Positions 60,860 to 64,000 of a DNA stretch of 64,000 bases are shown one piece after another. Origin of the DNA: Hypericum androsaemum (lineage: Eukaryota > Streptophyta > Magnoliopsida > Malpighiales > Hypericaceae). The notes below the pieces were generated by a model. That model did not search any database and had not been told where the DNA came from. It worked only from the letters and a program-made list of their open reading frames with translations. Location: the NCBI GenBank assembly GCA_963995505.1, contig OZ023198.1:2418001-2482000 (forward strand), given 5' to 3'. Numbering within the stretch: position 1 is the first letter of the stretch; the number at the start of each line of letters is the position of its first letter. The position numbers and the translations under genes were made by a program.

Positions 60860-63303
60860 TTAAGATTCCTTACCTTGTAAGCTACAACGTGAGAATTGTT
60901 GCATCATACTATCCAAATTGTCGTCTACAAATTTCACTGCATCTGCATCCATAGACACGAGTGCTGCCAAATGATTCATCTTTCTTGTTAAATACTGGTA
61001 GTATTGGGCATAGTTATCTTCTGGAATTGTGGTTTCCATAGTTATATCCAATCCCTCCTTTGCCTTTTTTGTCCACCATTTCATCACATAGTGTTGAGGC
61101 AATGTTCCGAACTCAGCATAATCAGCGAAGCCACTCAAAGTATCCATCACCTTCAGTATGTGTTTGCACAATAATCCTAGGCTTTCATACAGTCTGCACG
61201 AGCATGTAAGTACCATGTTTGTCTTCTGAATTACCACCATTCTTACATCAATCTTACTTCCATTTGTTTGAAGCTTATAGACTCGGTAATTGGAGGCATC
61301 ACCTGCAGTGTACGTGTGATATGTCAAGCAATATAAAATATGCTACTCGAGTGTGTAATATTATATTTTCGATACCTATTAAAGGGCGGCCATCCAATGC
61401 TACTTCGATTTGGTAGCGACGAGATTCTTCATATTGCTGTTGGAACTTTTCAAACATTTTATGCGTGTACACCTCTGCTGATGTAACCAAAGAGCTACTT
61501 CTGTGACGGTTGTTAGGCAACTTGTTTTTTGCTTCGAACTCAGCCATACTCTCTGCACGCCTTTTGCTATTGACCATGTTGTTGAAATGTGTAAAGAATT
61601 CAAGAAAGTTGTAATCACATTGCAAATACCCTCGTACAACACTGTTGCACGATTCAACAACTTGTGTTGTAACCATGCCAGCAGTAAAATGTTCCCTAAC
61701 CCAAGCTGATGACCACTGTGTCCGATATCGATGTATGGAATCCAGCCATTGGTGCCCTCCCGATGGAAAGCACTCTTGAATCATTTCATTCCAGAAATAA
61801 TCAAATTCTTCTTCATTGTCAGCTTCGTATATCAGATAATTAAATGCTTGCAATACTTCATTTGTGCATAGATGACTTAACCTTTTCTTAGCATTCTCTA
61901 ATATGTGCCATGTGCATAGCGCGTGGTATGTACCTGGCAATTCCGAACTTATTGCGTTAGCAATAGCTTGGGCTTGATCGGTGAATATGGTCTTGGGCGC
62001 TCTATTTTCCATACATTTCAAGAATGTTCGAAACAACCATTGGAAAGATGTTGTTGTTTCATCAAACAACAGTGCAGCCCCAAAAATGCACGTCATTCGA
62101 TGGTGATTGAAACCTGCGAAAAGAGCTACAGAACAATATGCCCAATAAATTTAAAGTTGTTCTAATTTACTCATAAACCAATATTTGAACTCTTAAAAAC
62201 CAGTATCAATGTACACCAAAGACAGTATAACATCAGAAGCAGACGAATAATATCACATGTGAAAAACAACATCAGAAGACTTGCAAACCCGTATCTCATT
62301 ATACTCAGCAATAATCTACTACATTGAAAAAAACATAACATAAGAAGCAACCCAATATTGTTTCACAGATTAACCATTAGTAGAACACATGACAACCAGT
62401 ATCACATTATATTTAAACCAATATCAGCAAATATGAAATATCATGAAACCTTCAATATTACTTCACAATATGAAATCAAAGTTAAATACCTAATGGGCGG
62501 TAATTTTTATTGGTTCTGTACGTGGTATCGAAACAGATTGCATCACCGAAGGTCTTGTAGTCCATTCTCATTTTTTTGTCCGCCCAAAAGATATTTGCAA
62601 TTTGTTCTTCACTGTCCACTTCAATTTCGTAATAAAAAGATGGATTCCTAAATGCTTCAGTTCTGAAATATTCTTGTAATAAAGTAGCTTCACCAAATTT
62701 CATCATTTTCTGTCGTCTTGTGCCCAAATGGTTCTTCAAATCAATAGGAAGGAAACCAAGCTTTTCTGCTCCTCCAACCACCTTTGCCATCAGTTCATAA
62801 GAAGACCTGAGGGGAATGCCTACATCATTATTTATTATTGCAATTTGTTGCTGCATTGAATTGACTTTCCTGTTGGATCTTAGCATGTAAGCCAACTCTC
62901 CGCCGAGAAGATCATGGTTATGTTGTACATCCCACTCCTTTATAAAATAAAATGCCTTCTCAGCTGAGAGGTGAAATGTGATAAGCGCTCGACACCCTGT
63001 TCTTTCCTCCCTTCGTGAATATTTCTGAGCAGTTTTATTTTTTGGGACTTCACACGTCCTACGAACGCCCTCCTTATTGCAAAGATATCTGATATAGTGT
63101 ATCTCTTTAGTTTTTTCACCATTGATTTTCTTTGGCTTCTGATAATCTTTTCGCACACTGAATCCTTTTCTGTGGGCATAAGAGAGGTAGAAGTTGAGAG
63201 TATGATCTACGGTTTCAAATTGTATTGTAGTCCACCATTCTCTTTTTTCCATTTCCTCTATTTTTTCCCTTGATTGGGTCATTGTTGGTGTCACTGCAAA
63301 CAA
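60860..63303 (-). CDS. FAR1/MURA-type MULE transposase
   Basis: Minus-strand exons 62490-63303, 61376-62113 and 60860-61302 join through GT-AG introns (phase 1 at both) into 664 codons without a stop. The FAR1-type DNA-binding domain is at about residues 29-133 (FYLSYAHRKGFSVRKD, C-terminal WDVQHNHDLL). The MULE transposase domain is at about 255-350: CFDTTYRTN (D259), FNHHRMTCIFGAALL, DETTTSFQWLF, TIFTDQAQAIANAI (D317), CTWHILENA. The SWIM zinc finger C551-S-C553...C563-K-H565 is complete. It should cut and rejoin element ends in the nucleus. Host FAR1/FHY3 regulators share this architecture; here the flanking Ulp1 gene and repeats indicate a transposon gene. The ATG is uncertain: 63303 lies just after a TTTGCAG-like acceptor, so an upstream exon is possible. 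A good donor (CAAGGTAAGG) just before the stop hints at a further 3' exon. Confidence 0.82.
62114..62489 (-). repeat. Transposase intron with degenerate 22-bp repeats
   Basis: Intron 1 of the transposase gene. It holds degenerate AAACCAATATTTGAAC, AAACCAGTATCA and AACCAATATCAGC words at roughly 22-bp or larger spacings, a decayed form of the array. Confidence 0.6.
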
Positions 63304-64000
63304 ATACCAATATCAAAACCATTCGAAACCAAAATCAGAACAAATCGAAACCAATACCAGAACTAGCCGAAACCAATATCAAAACCATTCGAAACCAATA
63401 TCAGAACAAATCAAAACCAATAACAGAACTAGCCAAAACTATTATCAGAACAAATCGAAACCAATATCAGAACTAGGCGAAACCAATACCAGAACAAATC
63501 AAAACCAATATCAGAACTAGGCGAAACCAATACCAGAACTAGTCGGAACCAATACCAGAACTAGTCGAAACCAATATCATAACTAGTCGAAACCAATACC
63601 AAAACTAGTCGAAACCAATATCAGAACCAATCGGAACCACTATCAGAACAAATCGAAACCAATATCAGAACTAGTCGGAACCAATATCACAACAAATCGA
63701 AACTAATATCAGATCAAATCGAAACCAATATCATAACAAATCGAAACAAATACCAGAACTAGGCGAAACCAATACCAGAGCTAGTTGAAACCAATACCAG
63801 AACTAGCCGAAACCAATACCAGAAATAGCCGAAACCAATACCAGAACTAGGCGAAACAAATACCAGAACTAGGCGAAACCAATACCAGAGATAGGCGAAA
63901 CCAATACCAGAAATAGGCGAAATCAATATCAGAACTAGACGAAACCAATACCAGAACTACTTGAAAACCAATATCACAACAAATCGAAACCAATATCAGA
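63296..64000. repeat. Long 22-bp tandem array to the window end
   Basis: About 32 units of CGAAACCAATATCAGAACTA plus two bases, 22 bp each. Variable positions are mainly the last 5-6 bases of each unit (ACTAGT, ACAAAT, ACTAGG, ACTAGC). It lies upstream of the transposase gene and continues beyond the window. Because 22 is not a multiple of three, open frames across it cycle through three readings and are not genes. Confidence 0.93.

Larger units (their letters stand above)
54248..64000. mobile_element. MULE with Ulp1-like protease and FAR1-type transposase (left part)
   Basis: The PME4 intron stops at TTTTTTGGA and an element terminus GGACTTGGATTCAGCGGGGA begins, matching both ends of the small MULE at 15961-19726. 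Inside are a Ulp1-like gene on + and a MURA/FAR1-type transposase on -, pointing toward each other. Plant MULEs carrying Ulp1-like peptidases are known (Kaonashi/KIU type). This one seems to belong with them, though its transposase has the FAR1 DNA-binding domain and SWIM finger. The right end and target duplication lie outside the window. Confidence 0.85.

Noticed and set aside
63270..63476. Open frame of Asn-Gln-Tyr-Gln-rich repeats (also 60487-60759 and 58553-58768)
   Set aside because: Pure translation of the 22-bp array; the period is not a multiple of three and no start context or domain is present.
63296..64000. Regular repeat-like units with variable ends, CRISPR-like at first glance
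   Set aside because: Units are contiguous 22-mers with no spacers, in plant nuclear DNA inside a MULE. They are tandem satellite-type repeats.

Overview
The window is nuclear DNA of a flowering plant, probably a eudicot. It has genes with GT-AG introns, Ty1/copia LTR retrotransposons primed by initiator Met-tRNA, hAT-like MITEs, a FAR1-type MULE and a piece of organelle DNA. The species cannot be named from the sequence.

Layout. 1-4.4 kb: one three-exon GT77-like nucleotide-diphospho-sugar transferase gene (339 aa). 5.6-54.1 kb: a tandem array of secreted pectin methylesterase (PME) genes with four exons and the same start, [13 protein letters not shown]1 (5638-8404) is intact. PME2 (23517-26301) has a 2-nt frameshift deletion. 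A chimera (36748-37037) joins exon 1 directly to exon 4. PME3 (40190-43084) is open, but a MITE supplies its last 43 codons. PME4 (53268-54069) is cut in intron 2 by a large transposon. Two more decayed copies survive only as a promoter and a last-exon tail.

The array grew by a tandem duplication. Unit 1 is 8238-36873 and unit 2 is 36871-53393. Their junction is the exon1/exon4 chimera, with a 3-bp ACC microhomology. Each later insertion in one unit has an empty site in the other: Copia-1, a non-autonomous MULE carrying Copia-2, an organelle insert, Copia-3 and a 468-bp MITE in unit 1, and Copia-4 in unit 2. Subtracting them leaves about 9.9 kb for both units. The C-terminal MITE and a short retroposed fragment in intron 1 are in both PME2 and PME3, so they predate the duplication.

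54.2-64 kb: one end of a large MULE. It carries a Ulp1-like (C48) cysteine protease gene on + with one internal stop, and an apparently intact FAR1/MURA transposase gene on -. Its introns and spacers are built largely from different sequences that share an exact or near-exact 22-bp period. The same period occurs in the small non-autonomous relative at 15961-19726. The element runs off the window end.
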